Part shown: one piece after another, positions 33,973 through 42,704 of the stretch
Layout: each line of letters starts with the position of its first letter
Numbering within the stretch: position 1 is the first letter of the stretch
From: JANYCG01 sp031431035
Lineage (GTDB): Bacteria; Pseudomonadota; Gammaproteobacteria; Burkholderiales; Burkholderiaceae_C
Length of the DNA stretch: 64,000 nucleotides
NCBI GenBank assembly: GCA_031431035.1
Contig: JANPCR010000182.1
Coordinates: forward strand, 1-64,000
Direction of reading: 5' to 3'
The notes under the pieces: generated by a model
Database searches by the model: none
The model's input: the letters and a program-made list of their open reading frames with translations, nothing else
Told to the model about the DNA's origin: nothing
Made by a program: the position numbers and the translations under genes

Positions 33973-35840
33973 TAAAAAGCCTCCAGCGCCAAATCGGCGC
34001 ACGTCATGTCGCGGGATTCAACCACCTTGTACCACGCGCCGATTTTGGGGAGCTCATAGTGGTAAAAGTACTGGGTTGCCGCCAAAACGCCCTGGGTGGC
34101 GGGCTTGGACTGGGCTGCGTCGTGATGCAAAGCGGTGGCGGCCACGTCCAGCCAGATCCAGGCCAACACAGTGTGGCCAAAGCCTTGCATGTAGGGCACG
34201 GCATTGGCCAAAGCCTGCGCCGGGTTGCCGCTAGACCAAGCGGATTGCGTGACGCTGAAGGCCTGGGCAAGCGCATGCTCTAGCGCGAGCGCGTGGGCGG
34301 CCAGGGCCTCAACCGGTTTGCAGCGGTCAATGGTTGAGGTAACGCGCTGGGCCAACAGGGTCAGGCCACGGCCGTCTTCCATCAGCACCTTGCGACCCAG
34401 CAGGTCAGCGGCCTGAATGCCATGCGCGCCCTCATGAATCATGTTCAGGCGGTTGTCGCGCCAGTATTGTTCTACCGGGAAGTCGCGGGTGTAGCCGTAG
34501 CCGCCATGGATTTGAATCGCCATGCTGTTGGCCTCCAAACACCATTCGCTGGGCCAGCTTTTGGCAATGGGGGTCAGCACTTCGAGCAACAGGCGGGCGT
34601 CGTCTGCCGCCTGGGAGCTGCCTGTGTGCTGTTCGTCCACCAAACGGGCGCAATACAGTTCAAGCGCCAAAGCGCCTTCGCCATACGACTTTTGCGCCAA
34701 CAGCATGCGTTTCACATCGGCATGTTCAATGATGGCAACCTGCGCTTGGGTAGCGTCTTTCACTGCCACGCCACTGGCGCTGGCACCTTTGACGGGGCGG
34801 CCTTGCAAGCGGGTTTTGGCGTAATCAAGCGAAGCGTAATAACCCGCCAAACCCAGCATGGTGGCAGCTGTGCCGACGCCAATACGGGCTTCGTTCATCA
34901 TGTGGAACATGCAGCGCAAACCTTCGCCGGGCTTGCCGACTAGGTAGCCGATCGCTCCAGGCAGGTCGGTCGGCCCATCGAGTGAACCCACTGGGTACTT
35001 GCCTTCGCCAAAATTCAGCAACGTGTTGGTGGTGCCGCGCCAGCCGAGCTTGTGGTTCAGGCCCGCCAAGGCCACGTCATTGCGTTGGCCCGTCAATTCA
35101 CCTGCCGTGTTGACCATCTTTTTGGGCACGATAAACAATGAAATGCCGCGCGTTCCGGCGACCAGCTTGCCGTCCGCCCCTGGAATTTTGGCCAAAACCA
35201 GGTGAATGATGTTTTCGGTCAGCTCGTGTTCACCGGCTGAAATCCACATCTTGTTGCCTTTGATGCGGTAGCGTGGCCCCAGGGCTTCAGCTTCGAAACT
35301 ATCGCCATCGGGCACGGCGCGGGTGGTGATGTCAGACAGGCTGGAGCCCGCCTGCGGCTCGCTTAAGCACATGGTGCCCGACCAACGGCCTGAAAACTCA
35401 TTCAGCGCAAACACATCGCGCTGCAAAGTGGTGCCGTGCTTCATCAGCAAATTGGCATTGCCCACCGACAGCAGCCCGGAGCCGATGCTGACCGAGGCCA
35501 TGGCGAAAAAGGCGTTTGCGGCGGCTTCGACCGTGTAGGGCAATTGCATGCCACCAATGGCGTAGTCCTGCGAGGCGCTCAGCATGCCTGACTCTGCGTA
35601 GGCCTTTTGGGCATCATGGGTCGCCTGCGGCAGCGTGACTTTTTCGCCGTCAAAATGCGGCTCCTGCGTGTCGACCAGGCGATTGAAAGGGGCGTATTTC
35701 TCGCGGGCGATGCGCTCGCAGGTGTCCAGAACAGCGTCAAACGTCTCGCGGGAATGGTCGCTGAAGCGCTCGCGCTGGTTCAGGCCTGCCGCTTGGAGCC
35801 AGTCAAAAAGAAGAAAGTCCAGTGTGTCGCGAAATGCCAT
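33972..35840 (-). CDS. Acyl-CoA dehydrogenase
   Basis: A 622-residue FAD enzyme of the large FadE-like/DMSP-CoA dehydrogenase group. Blocks in order: N-domain, middle domain CLSEPQAGSSLSDI near 170, and the C-domain with catalytic Glu in MIHEGAHGIQAADLLGRK near 460, followed by a C-terminal extension typical of the 600-residue class. It introduces the 2,3 double bond in acyl-CoA; chain length not predictable. Element copy C lies between its start and thiolase, which should separate the two transcripts. Confidence 0.93.
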   Translation of the reverse strand: MAFRDTLDFLLFDWLQAAGLNQRERFSDHSRETFDAVLDTCERIAREKYAPFNRLVDTQEPHFDGEKVTLPQATHDAQKAYAESGMLSASQDYAIGGMQLPYTVEAAANAFFAMASVSIGSGLLSVGNANLLMKHGTTLQRDVFALNEFSGRWSGTMCLSEPQAGSSLSDITTRAVPDGDSFEAEALGPRYRIKGNKMWISAGEHELTENIIHLVLAKIPGADGKLVAGTRGISLFIVPKKMVNTAGELTGQRNDVALAGLNHKLGWRGTTNTLLNFGEGKYPVGSLDGPTDLPGAIGYLVGKPGEGLRCMFHMMNEARIGVGTAATMLGLAGYYASLDYAKTRLQGRPVKGASASGVAVKDATQAQVAIIEHADVKRMLLAQKSYGEGALALELYCARLVDEQHTGSSQAADDARLLLEVLTPIAKSWPSEWCLEANSMAIQIHGGYGYTRDFPVEQYWRDNRLNMIHEGAHGIQAADLLGRKVLMEDGRGLTLLAQRVTSTIDRCKPVEALAAHALALEHALAQAFSVTQSAWSSGNPAQALANAVPYMQGFGHTVLAWIWLDVAATALHHDAAQSKPATQGVLAATQYFYHYELPKIGAWYKVVESRDMTCADLALEAF

Positions 35841-35886
35841 GGTCTGTCTAACTTTCTAAAACGGGCCAAAAAACGGCGAAAACCTT

Positions 35887-36004
35887 AAAAAAGAACCTGC
35901 AGGTTCTTTTTTCTCAAAAAGGCCCTGAAAATGCCATTTTATGAATGAAATAGGCCTCTAGCTCTCGGAAAATATATATAGTTTGCTATTTATATTATAG
36001 CAAT
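35887..36004 (+). repeat. AT-rich modular palindromic element, copy C
   Basis: Hairpin AAAGAACCTGCAGGTTCTTT with flanking A and T runs (35887-35912), spacer ending TTTATGAATGAAAT, core AGGCCTCTAGCTCTCG (35952-35967), then GTTTGCTATTTATATTATAGCAA. It lies 47 bp upstream of the acyl-CoA dehydrogenase start and downstream of thiolase. On the minus strand the hairpin plus U-run should terminate thiolase transcripts. Confidence 0.88.
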
Positions 36005-36086
36005 TAAATTTCTGATGACCCGCTGCCTCAAGCGGATCTCCAGGCCCCGGGCCACTGCCTCGAGCGCCCGGCTATCTAAATCAGCC

Positions 36087-37262
36087 TCAAAGCACCTCAA
36101 AAATCCCCGCAGCGCCCATGCCGCCGCCAATGCACATGGTGACGCAGACGCGCTTTGCACCGCGGCGCTTGCCTTCAATCAGCGCATGGCCCGTCAAACG
36201 CTGACCGCTCACGCCGTAAGGGTGACCCACAGCAATCGCGCCGCCGTTCACGTTCAGGCGTTCGCCCGGAATGCCCAGCTTGTCGCGGCAATAAATAACT
36301 TGCACGGCAAAGGCTTCGTTCAGCTCCCACAAGTCGATGTCTTGGACGGTCAGGCCCAGGCGCTTAAGCACCTTGGGAATGGCGTAAACCGGACCAATGC
36401 CCATTTCGTCAGGCTCGCAACCCGCCACGGCAAAGCCCAAAAAGCGGCCCAAAGGCGTCAAACCTTTGCGCTCTGCCACGGTTTCATTCATGATGACGCA
36501 AGCGCCGCCGCCGTCTGAAAACTGGCTGGCATTGCCCGCCGAGATCAAGCCACCTGGCAGCGCGGAGCGCAGGCCGGCAATGCCCTCTTTGGTGGTGCCG
36601 TCGCGAATACCTTCGTCGTGCGACACAGTGACTTGCTTGGTCGTCAAGCCCATCACTTTGTCGGCCACGCCCATGGTGACGGTGATTGGCGCAATTTCAG
36701 CGTCGTACAAACCTGCCGCCAAGGCCGCCACCGCCTTTTGCTGGCTCGAAGCGCCGTACTCGTCCATTGCCTCGCGGCCAATGTTGTAGCGCTTGGCCAC
36801 GTTTTCAGCGGTTTGCAGCATGTTCCAGTAAATTTCTGGCTTGTTTTTAACCAGCCAGGGGTCAGCCATCATGTGGGTGTTCATTTCCTGCTGCACGCAG
36901 GAGATACTCTCAACGCCGCCCGCTACAAAAATGTCGCCCTCGCCTGCAATCACGCGCTGCGCTGCCATGGCGATGGTTTGCAGCCCAGAGGAGCAAAAGC
37001 GGTTGACCGTCATGCCCGATGTGGTGATGGGCAAGCCCGCACGCAGTGCGACCTGGCGGGCGATGTTGGCACCTGTGGCACCCTCGGGGGTGGCGCAGCC
37101 CATGATGACGTCGTCAACCTCTGCGCCTTCAATGCCAGCACGCTTTACCGCGTGCTCGACCGCATGGCCACCCAAAGTTGCGCCATGGGTCATGTTAAAG
37201 CCGCCCTTCCAGCTTTTGGCAAGGGGGGTGCGTGCGGTGGAGACGATTACGGCGGATGTCAT
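36087..37262 (-). CDS. Acetyl-CoA C-acyltransferase (thiolase)
   Basis: A 391-residue thiolase. Nucleophile Cys in NRFCSSGLQTIAMA near 88, NVNGGAIAVGHPYGVSG near 345 with catalytic His, and CVTMCIGGGMG near 378 with the second Cys. Cleaves 3-ketoacyl-CoA in beta-oxidation. The ATG at 37262 (MTSAVIVSTARTPL) is the normal family start; the upstream frame to 37340 is an extension. It is a partner for the FadB-like enzyme, though M20 peptidase lies between them. Confidence 0.93.
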   Translation of the reverse strand: MTSAVIVSTARTPLAKSWKGGFNMTHGATLGGHAVEHAVKRAGIEGAEVDDVIMGCATPEGATGANIARQVALRAGLPITTSGMTVNRFCSSGLQTIAMAAQRVIAGEGDIFVAGGVESISCVQQEMNTHMMADPWLVKNKPEIYWNMLQTAENVAKRYNIGREAMDEYGASSQQKAVAALAAGLYDAEIAPITVTMGVADKVMGLTTKQVTVSHDEGIRDGTTKEGIAGLRSALPGGLISAGNASQFSDGGGACVIMNETVAERKGLTPLGRFLGFAVAGCEPDEMGIGPVYAIPKVLKRLGLTVQDIDLWELNEAFAVQVIYCRDKLGIPGERLNVNGGAIAVGHPYGVSGQRLTGHALIEGKRRGAKRVCVTMCIGGGMGAAGIFEVL

Positions 37263-37323
37263 GGTGATTCCTTTGCTTGAGGGTGAAGGGAGTGAATGGA
37301 TTAAATAAACAGTGAAGCGCCGG

Positions 37324-38811
37324 TCAAAGTGTTTGAGCACCGACTGTAACTAAGCGATGGTAAAAACGCACCAGTTCAGCCAGGTTGGCTGTGGAAATGC
37401 GCTCATTCGTGCCGTGAAAACGCGGCAGGTCTTCTGCCTTGGCGCGAACCGGTGAAAAACGGTAAATATGGTCGCTTACCTCGGTGAAGTGGGTCGAATC
37501 TGTGCCTGCCACCACCAAACCGGGAACGACCAAGGTGCCCGGAAAAACTTCGCGAATGGTGCGATTGATCAATTGGTACGCGGCCGCGTCGGTCGGCGAC
37601 ACCTTGGACGCCTCGCGCCCATCAGGCAAAGCAAACAGCTCGAACCGGTCGTTGCCCAGAGTTTCGCTGACTTGCTGCTTCACCCGCGCCAACACCGCTT
37701 CTTGCGTGTCGCCTGGCAACAAACGGTAGTTGACGGTCGCCTCAGCGCGGCCCGGCATCACATTGTCCTTGTTGCCCGCATTGACGATAGTGAGCGCCGT
37801 GGTGGTGCGAATCAGGGCGTTGGTGCTGGCCGCCGCTTCAAGTTGCTTTTGCACCATTGGCGCAAACAACCACAAGTTGGACAACGCGACGCGCGACATG
37901 CCGCTAGTTTCAGGCGCCAGCGTTTCGAACATTTCCCGGGCTACACCGCGCAGGCCTGCGGGCAGTTGGTCATCGTCTATACGGCGCAAAGCGGCACTCA
38001 TCATGGCAATGGCCCCCGTGCCTTTGGGTGGCGGCATGGACGAATGGCCCGGCGTGGCCGGAAGGCGCAAAACCACCGACAAAAAGCCTTTTTCAGCCAG
38101 GCCAATCATGGCCACGGGCGCTTTGACACCTGGCAAAATGCCTTCTGCAATCAGCAAGCCTTCGTCAATCACAAAATCCAGCCGAACCTTGCGTTCTTTC
38201 AATAAGGCAGCAATGCGCACCGCGCCCCGGTGGCCACCGACCTCTTCGTCAGCTCCAAAAGCCAAGTAAACCGTGCGCTTGGGTTGGTAGCCGCTGGCCA
38301 CCAGCATTTCAATCGCTTCCATCTGCGCGATCACGTTGACTTTGTCGTCCCAGGCACCGCGCCCCCAAACGTAACCGTCTTTGACCGTGCCTGAAAACGG
38401 CTCAACGGCCCAGTCTTTTTCAGTGCCCGCCGCAACGGGCACCACGTCTTGGTGCGCCATCAGCAGAATCGGCTTGGCCTTGTCGTCAGAGCCCTTCCAG
38501 GTGTACAAAAGGCTCAGGTCACCTACGACCTCGCGCGTGAGTGCGGTATGCGCCTTGGGGTAGCGGGTTTGCAAAAGCGCGTGAAACTGTGTGAACTGGT
38601 CGGCGTTGAGCGCCGGCTGTTTGTAGTCCGACACAGTGCGCAGGCGAACAGCCTCACCCAAGTGCGCCGCAGCGCCCGCCTCGTCTACCGCCAATTTGGC
38701 GATGGGCGCTGCGTCAATTTGGCGGGAACCCGACCTGAAAGTGTTGAACACCACAACGGCCACCACGATCAGCAGCAAGAAAAGCAATCCCAGAGCAATT
38801 TTTTTTAACAT
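37324..38811 (-). CDS. M20-family metallo-carboxypeptidase, membrane-anchored
   Basis: A 495-residue M20 peptidase with an N-terminal membrane segment (residues 3-24). Metal-site blocks: LLMAHQDVVPV near 120, GRGAWDDKVNV near 153, GADEEVGGHRG near 192. Residues 245-360 form the dimerisation domain. Similar proteins are annotated as Gly-Xaa or carboxypeptidase S-type enzymes. The N-terminal anchor suggests the catalytic part faces the periplasm. Its position between thiolase and FadB is odd and may be incidental. Confidence 0.88.
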   Translation of the reverse strand: MLKKIALGLLFLLLIVVAVVVFNTFRSGSRQIDAAPIAKLAVDEAGAAAHLGEAVRLRTVSDYKQPALNADQFTQFHALLQTRYPKAHTALTREVVGDLSLLYTWKGSDDKAKPILLMAHQDVVPVAAGTEKDWAVEPFSGTVKDGYVWGRGAWDDKVNVIAQMEAIEMLVASGYQPKRTVYLAFGADEEVGGHRGAVRIAALLKERKVRLDFVIDEGLLIAEGILPGVKAPVAMIGLAEKGFLSVVLRLPATPGHSSMPPPKGTGAIAMMSAALRRIDDDQLPAGLRGVAREMFETLAPETSGMSRVALSNLWLFAPMVQKQLEAAASTNALIRTTTALTIVNAGNKDNVMPGRAEATVNYRLLPGDTQEAVLARVKQQVSETLGNDRFELFALPDGREASKVSPTDAAAYQLINRTIREVFPGTLVVPGLVVAGTDSTHFTEVSDHIYRFSPVRAKAEDLPRFHGTNERISTANLAELVRFYHRLVTVGAQTL

Positions 38812-38922
38812 AAGCGTCCCTGTTATTGTTTTTCGCTTCGAGTGAGGCTGTGGCTGGGGCTGCGGATTGTTTTGAATCTCAGGGGTTGGCGGGTCGCGTG
38901 CGCAGAACCCGCCAATTCACGG

Positions 38923-41022
38923 TCAATTGAACGAGTTGCCCTCAGCCGCCAATTTGGCCAACAGCGGCGCTGGCTCCCAAAACTTGGCGTCGTCCAGCGG
39001 GTTTTGCGCGAACTTCTTCATGCTTTGAACCACGTTGAACAGGCCCACCTGGTCGGCATAGTTCATGGGGCCGCCACGGTAAATGGGGAAGCCGTAGCCC
39101 ATCAGGTAAACCATGTCGATGTCGCTGGCTTTGGACGCAATGCCCTCTTCCAAAATGCGGGCAGCTTCATTGACCAGGGAGTAAACCAGGCGTTGCACAA
39201 TTTCTTCGTCAGACACTTTGCGCGGCGTGATGCCTTTGGATTTGCGATGTTCTTCAATCATCGCCACCACTTCGGCATTTGGAATGGCATCGCGCTTACC
39301 CGCCACATAGTCGTACCAGCCCATGCCTACTTTTTGCCCAAAACGCCCCATTTCGCACAGCTTGTCAGCCGTTTTGCTGTAAATCATGTCAGGCTTTTCA
39401 AGCACGCGGCGCTTGCGAATGGCCCAGCCAATGTCGTTGCCCGCCAAGTCGCCCATGCGAAACGGGCCCATGGCAAAACCGAATTTCTCAATCGCCTTGT
39501 CCACCTGCGCCGGGGTGCAGCCTTCGTCCAGCAAAAAGCCGCCCTGGCGGCCATATTGCTCAACCATTCGGTTGCCAATGAAGCCATCGCACACGCCAGA
39601 CACGACCGCTGTTTTCTTGATTTTTTTGGCCAGCGCCATGACCGTGGCCAGCACGTCTTTGCCAGTTTTGGCACCGCGCACCACTTCGAGCAGCTTCATG
39701 ACATTCGCAGGGCTGAAAAAGTGCAGGCCAACAACGTCTTGCGGGCGTTGGGTGAACGAGGCAATCGTGTTCACGTCCAACGTCGAGGTGTTGGACGCCA
39801 AAATTGAACCTGGTTTCATCACCCGATCAAGTTCTTTGAACACCTTCTCTTTGACGCCCATTTCTTCAAACACCGCCTCAATCACCAAGTCGGCGTCTTT
39901 CAGGTCGTCGTAGCTCAAGGTGGTGGAGAGCAAACTCATGCGCTGGTCGTACTTGTCCTGCTTAAGTTTGCCTTTTTTGACCTGAGACTCGTAATTTTTG
40001 CGAATGATGGCAAGGCCCTTGTCCAGCGCCTCTTGCTTCATTTCCAAAATTTTGACGGGGATGCCCGCATTCAAAAAATTCATGGAGATGCCACCGCCCA
40101 TGGTGCCTGCACCAATGACGGCGACCGAGTTCACCGCGCGTTGGGGCGTGTCGGCTGGCACATCAGGAATCTTGGAAGCCGCACGGTCGGCAATGAAAAT
40201 ATGGCGCAGCGCTTTGGACTCAGAGGTTTGCATGAGCGCAATGAAAATGTCCCGTTCGGTGGCCATTCCCACGTCAAATTTTTGCTTTGTCGCCGCTTCA
40301 ACGGCGTCCACACACTTGACCGGCGCCGGGTAGTCTTTGGACATGCCTTTGACCATGTTGCGGGCAAACTGAAAGTAAGCGTCCCCTAGCGGGTGCTTGC
40401 AAGGCAAATTGCGAACCAAGGGTAAGGGCCGCGCGTCTGCCACCGAACTTGCAAAAGCCAAAGCTTCTGCAGCCAATGACTCAGGCGACGCTGCCATTTT
40501 GTCAAACAGCTTTTGACCTGGCAGCATGGCCAGCATTTCGCTTTTAACCGGGTCACCGCTGACCATCATGTTCATCGCCACTTCAGACCCCAACACGCGT
40601 GGCAGGCGCTGCGTACCGCCCGCACCGGGAATGAGGCCCAGCTTGACTTCAGGCAAGGCCACGCTGCAGCCGGGGGCGGCGATGCGGTAATGGCAACCCA
40701 GGGCGAGTTCTAGCCCACCACCCATGGCGACGGTGTGCACCGCAGCGACCACGGGTTTGCCCGAATTTTCGACCGCCAAAATGACGCTGAGCAAATTAGG
40801 TTCTTGCAAGGCTTTGGATGAACCAAATTCTTTGATGTCCGCCCCGCCTGAAAACGCCTTGCCAGCGCCCGTCAAAACAATCGCCTTGACGGCGGCGTCG
40901 GCATTAGCTTTGGCCAAACCATCGGTGATGCCCACCCGGGTGGCGTAACCCAAGCCGTTGACCGGCGGATTGTTCAGGGTGATCACGGCAATGTCGCCAT
41001 GCACTTTGTAGTCAGCGGTCAT
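38923..41022 (-). CDS. Bifunctional enoyl-CoA hydratase/3-hydroxyacyl-CoA dehydrogenase
   Basis: A 699-residue FadB/FadJ-like enzyme. N-terminal crotonase domain 1-185 with AFSGGADIKEF near 60 and LGLIPGAGGTQRLPRVLG near 122. NAD-binding dehydrogenase domain from about 297 (VAVIGAGTMGGGISMNFL), GLHFFSPANVMKLLEVVRG near 430, and C-terminal 3HCDH repeats including GFIGNRM near 490. Catalyses steps two and three of beta-oxidation. The usual FadB partner FadA may be the thiolase at 36087. An ACGATCGT palindrome lies 30 bp upstream. Confidence 0.93.
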   Translation of the reverse strand: MTADYKVHGDIAVITLNNPPVNGLGYATRVGITDGLAKANADAAVKAIVLTGAGKAFSGGADIKEFGSSKALQEPNLLSVILAVENSGKPVVAAVHTVAMGGGLELALGCHYRIAAPGCSVALPEVKLGLIPGAGGTQRLPRVLGSEVAMNMMVSGDPVKSEMLAMLPGQKLFDKMAASPESLAAEALAFASSVADARPLPLVRNLPCKHPLGDAYFQFARNMVKGMSKDYPAPVKCVDAVEAATKQKFDVGMATERDIFIALMQTSESKALRHIFIADRAASKIPDVPADTPQRAVNSVAVIGAGTMGGGISMNFLNAGIPVKILEMKQEALDKGLAIIRKNYESQVKKGKLKQDKYDQRMSLLSTTLSYDDLKDADLVIEAVFEEMGVKEKVFKELDRVMKPGSILASNTSTLDVNTIASFTQRPQDVVGLHFFSPANVMKLLEVVRGAKTGKDVLATVMALAKKIKKTAVVSGVCDGFIGNRMVEQYGRQGGFLLDEGCTPAQVDKAIEKFGFAMGPFRMGDLAGNDIGWAIRKRRVLEKPDMIYSKTADKLCEMGRFGQKVGMGWYDYVAGKRDAIPNAEVVAMIEEHRKSKGITPRKVSDEEIVQRLVYSLVNEAARILEEGIASKASDIDMVYLMGYGFPIYRGGPMNYADQVGLFNVVQSMKKFAQNPLDDAKFWEPAPLLAKLAAEGNSFN

Positions 41023-41052
41023 GTGGGTAGTCCTTCAGAAGTTGAAAATAGA

Positions 41053-41060
41053 ACGATCGT
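41053..41060. promoter_or_regulatory. Palindromic core ACGATCGT upstream of the FadB-like gene
   Basis: Context TAGAACGATCGTGCG in the promoter region of the bifunctional beta-oxidation gene. Palindromes with this core fit TetR-family operators such as those controlling fatty-acid catabolism in Burkholderiales. The match is only to a general shape and is not a tested motif. Confidence 0.3.
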
Positions 41061-41149
41061 GCGTTTTTCGGATTGTAAAAGCTTACTGGCGGAGGAAGGT
41101 CTGAAAACGCGGCAGAAAAGCCCTAGTTTGTCGCAGCAGGGACAGCGCG

Positions 41150-41845
41150 TCAAACTTCCAGCCATTCCTTGCGGATATCGGCGTCATTGCGCAGCGATTC
41201 AGGCGTTCCGTCAAACACTATGCTGCCGTGCCCCATCACCAGCGCGCGGTCTGAAATCGCCATGGCAATCGTCAGTTTTTGCTCGATCAGCAAAACCGAA
41301 ATGCCACGTTTTTTAAGTTCCTTGAGGTAAAGCGCCACCAACTCCACAATTTTGGGCGCCAAACCTTCGGTCGGTTCATCAATGATGATGAGATCCGGGT
41401 CGCCCATGAGCGTGCGGCAGAGCGTGAGCATTTGCTGCTCGCCACCCGACATCACGCCCGCTTCGGTGTGCTGTCGTTCTTTCAGGCGCGGAAACAGCTC
41501 GTACATGTCGTTCAAAGACCAGCGCCCGGTTTTACGCGCGTTTTTCTGACCCAAGTACAAGTTTTGCTCGACCGTCAGCGTCGGGAAAATATCGCGGCTT
41601 TCGGGCACATAGCCGATGCCCAAATGCGCCACTTCAAACGTACGCTTGCCCAAAATCTGCTGCCCTTTCCAAAGCAGCGAACCTTGCGCATCAACCAGGC
41701 CCATGATGGCTTTGGCGGTGGTTGAGCGGCCCGAGCCGTTGCGCCCCAGCAGAGCCACAATTTCTCCCTGGTTGACTTCAAATTGAACGCCATGCAGGAC
41801 GTGACTTTTGCCGTAAAAGGCGTGGAGATTGTCGATTTTTAGCAT
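41150..41845 (-). CDS. livF: ABC transporter ATPase, LivF type, with Walker A Lys to Arg
   Basis: A 231-residue ABC ATPase of the hydrophobic amino acid uptake (HAAT) family. Walker A reads GRNGSGRST: the P-loop Lys is replaced by Arg (residue 40). Signature VMSGGEQQML near 138, Walker B LIIIDEPTEGLAP near 158 and an H-loop Glu/Gln region (VLLIEQK) are normal. ATG at 41845 (MLKIDNLHAFYG). The longer frame to 42076 is a read-through of the upstream spacer. It pairs with LivG. Confidence 0.92.
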   Translation of the reverse strand: MLKIDNLHAFYGKSHVLHGVQFEVNQGEIVALLGRNGSGRSTTAKAIMGLVDAQGSLLWKGQQILGKRTFEVAHLGIGYVPESRDIFPTLTVEQNLYLGQKNARKTGRWSLNDMYELFPRLKERQHTEAGVMSGGEQQMLTLCRTLMGDPDLIIIDEPTEGLAPKIVELVALYLKELKKRGISVLLIEQKLTIAMAISDRALVMGHGSIVFDGTPESLRNDADIRKEWLEV

Positions 41846-41855
41846 AGTCGGACTC

Positions 41856-41933
41856 CGCAGGGCCGCCCCAAGGGGGACAGGGCCCCCGTGGGGGGCAGAG
41901 AGGACACAAAGTGCCGAACGTGGGAGTGGTTCA
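41856..41933 (-). repeat. GC-rich dispersed repeat, copy with PolyC hairpin
   Basis: Between livG and livF, read on the minus strand: ACTCCCACGTTCGGCACTTTG, then a polyC run pairing with polyG (GGGGCCCTGTCCCCCTTGGGG). Same family as 51886-51938 and the fragment at 32877. It could form a strong stem between the two ATPase genes and modulate their relative expression. Confidence 0.6.
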
Positions 41934-42704
41934 TCAATGTCCCCCTGCTTGCGCGTCTGCAACCGAGGAACCCAGGTAAGCTTCTTGCACCCGCTGATTG
42001 GCCCGGACCGCGTCAGGCACGTCGTAGGCCAAAACCTCGCCGTAAACCACCACTGCAATTTTGTCGGCCAAGCCAAACACCACGCCCATGTCGTGCTCCA
42101 CGGTGAGCAAGGTTTTGCCGACCGTCACGTCCTTGATGAGCTGAATGAAGCGACCGGTTTCTGACTTGCTCATGCCAGCCGTGGGTTCGTCCAGCAAAAT
42201 CACATTGGCGCCACCAGCAATGGTGATGCCGATCTCCAAGGCGCGCTGTTCGGCGTAGGTTAAATTCATGGCCAGCACATCGCACTTTTTATCGAGGGCC
42301 ACCATGGCCATCAGTTCTTCGGCACGCTGGTTGGCGTCGTCCAAGTCGGCCAGAAATTTGAAAAATGTGTACTTGTAGCCCAGGCTCCACAGCACGCCAC
42401 AACGCAGATTTTCAAAAACGCTGAGTTTGGGGAAGATGTTGGTGATCTGGAAACTGCGACTCAAGCCCAGGCGGTTGATTTCAAACGGCCGTTTGCCGTT
42501 CAAACGCTGGCCATTCAGCAGCACGTCACCGCTGGTGGGCTCGAACCTGCCACTGATCAAATTGAACAAAGTCGATTTGCCAGCCCCGTTGGGCCCAATG
42601 ATGCCGACACGTTCCCCAGCGGGAATCGCCAGATTGATGCCCCGGATAATTTCTGTCTTGCCAAAGCTTTTGCGCAAGTCTTTCAGTTCTAACGCAAATG
42701 TCAC
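41934..42704 (-). CDS. livG: ABC transporter ATPase, LivG type
   Basis: A 256-residue HAAT-family ATPase. Walker A IIGPNGAGKSTL is canonical. The signature, normally LSYGEQR or LSGGQ, reads LTYAEQRALEIG, with Ala at the Gly position. Walker B VILLDEPTAGMS and H-loop VEHDMGVVF are intact. GTG at 42704 overlaps the livM stop by 4 bp (GTGA), so translation is coupled. Confidence 0.92.
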   Translation of the reverse strand: MTFALELKDLRKSFGKTEIIRGINLAIPAGERVGIIGPNGAGKSTLFNLISGRFEPTSGDVLLNGQRLNGKRPFEINRLGLSRSFQITNIFPKLSVFENLRCGVLWSLGYKYTFFKFLADLDDANQRAEELMAMVALDKKCDVLAMNLTYAEQRALEIGITIAGGANVILLDEPTAGMSKSETGRFIQLIKDVTVGKTLLTVEHDMGVVFGLADKIAVVVYGEVLAYDVPDAVRANQRVQEAYLGSSVADAQAGGH

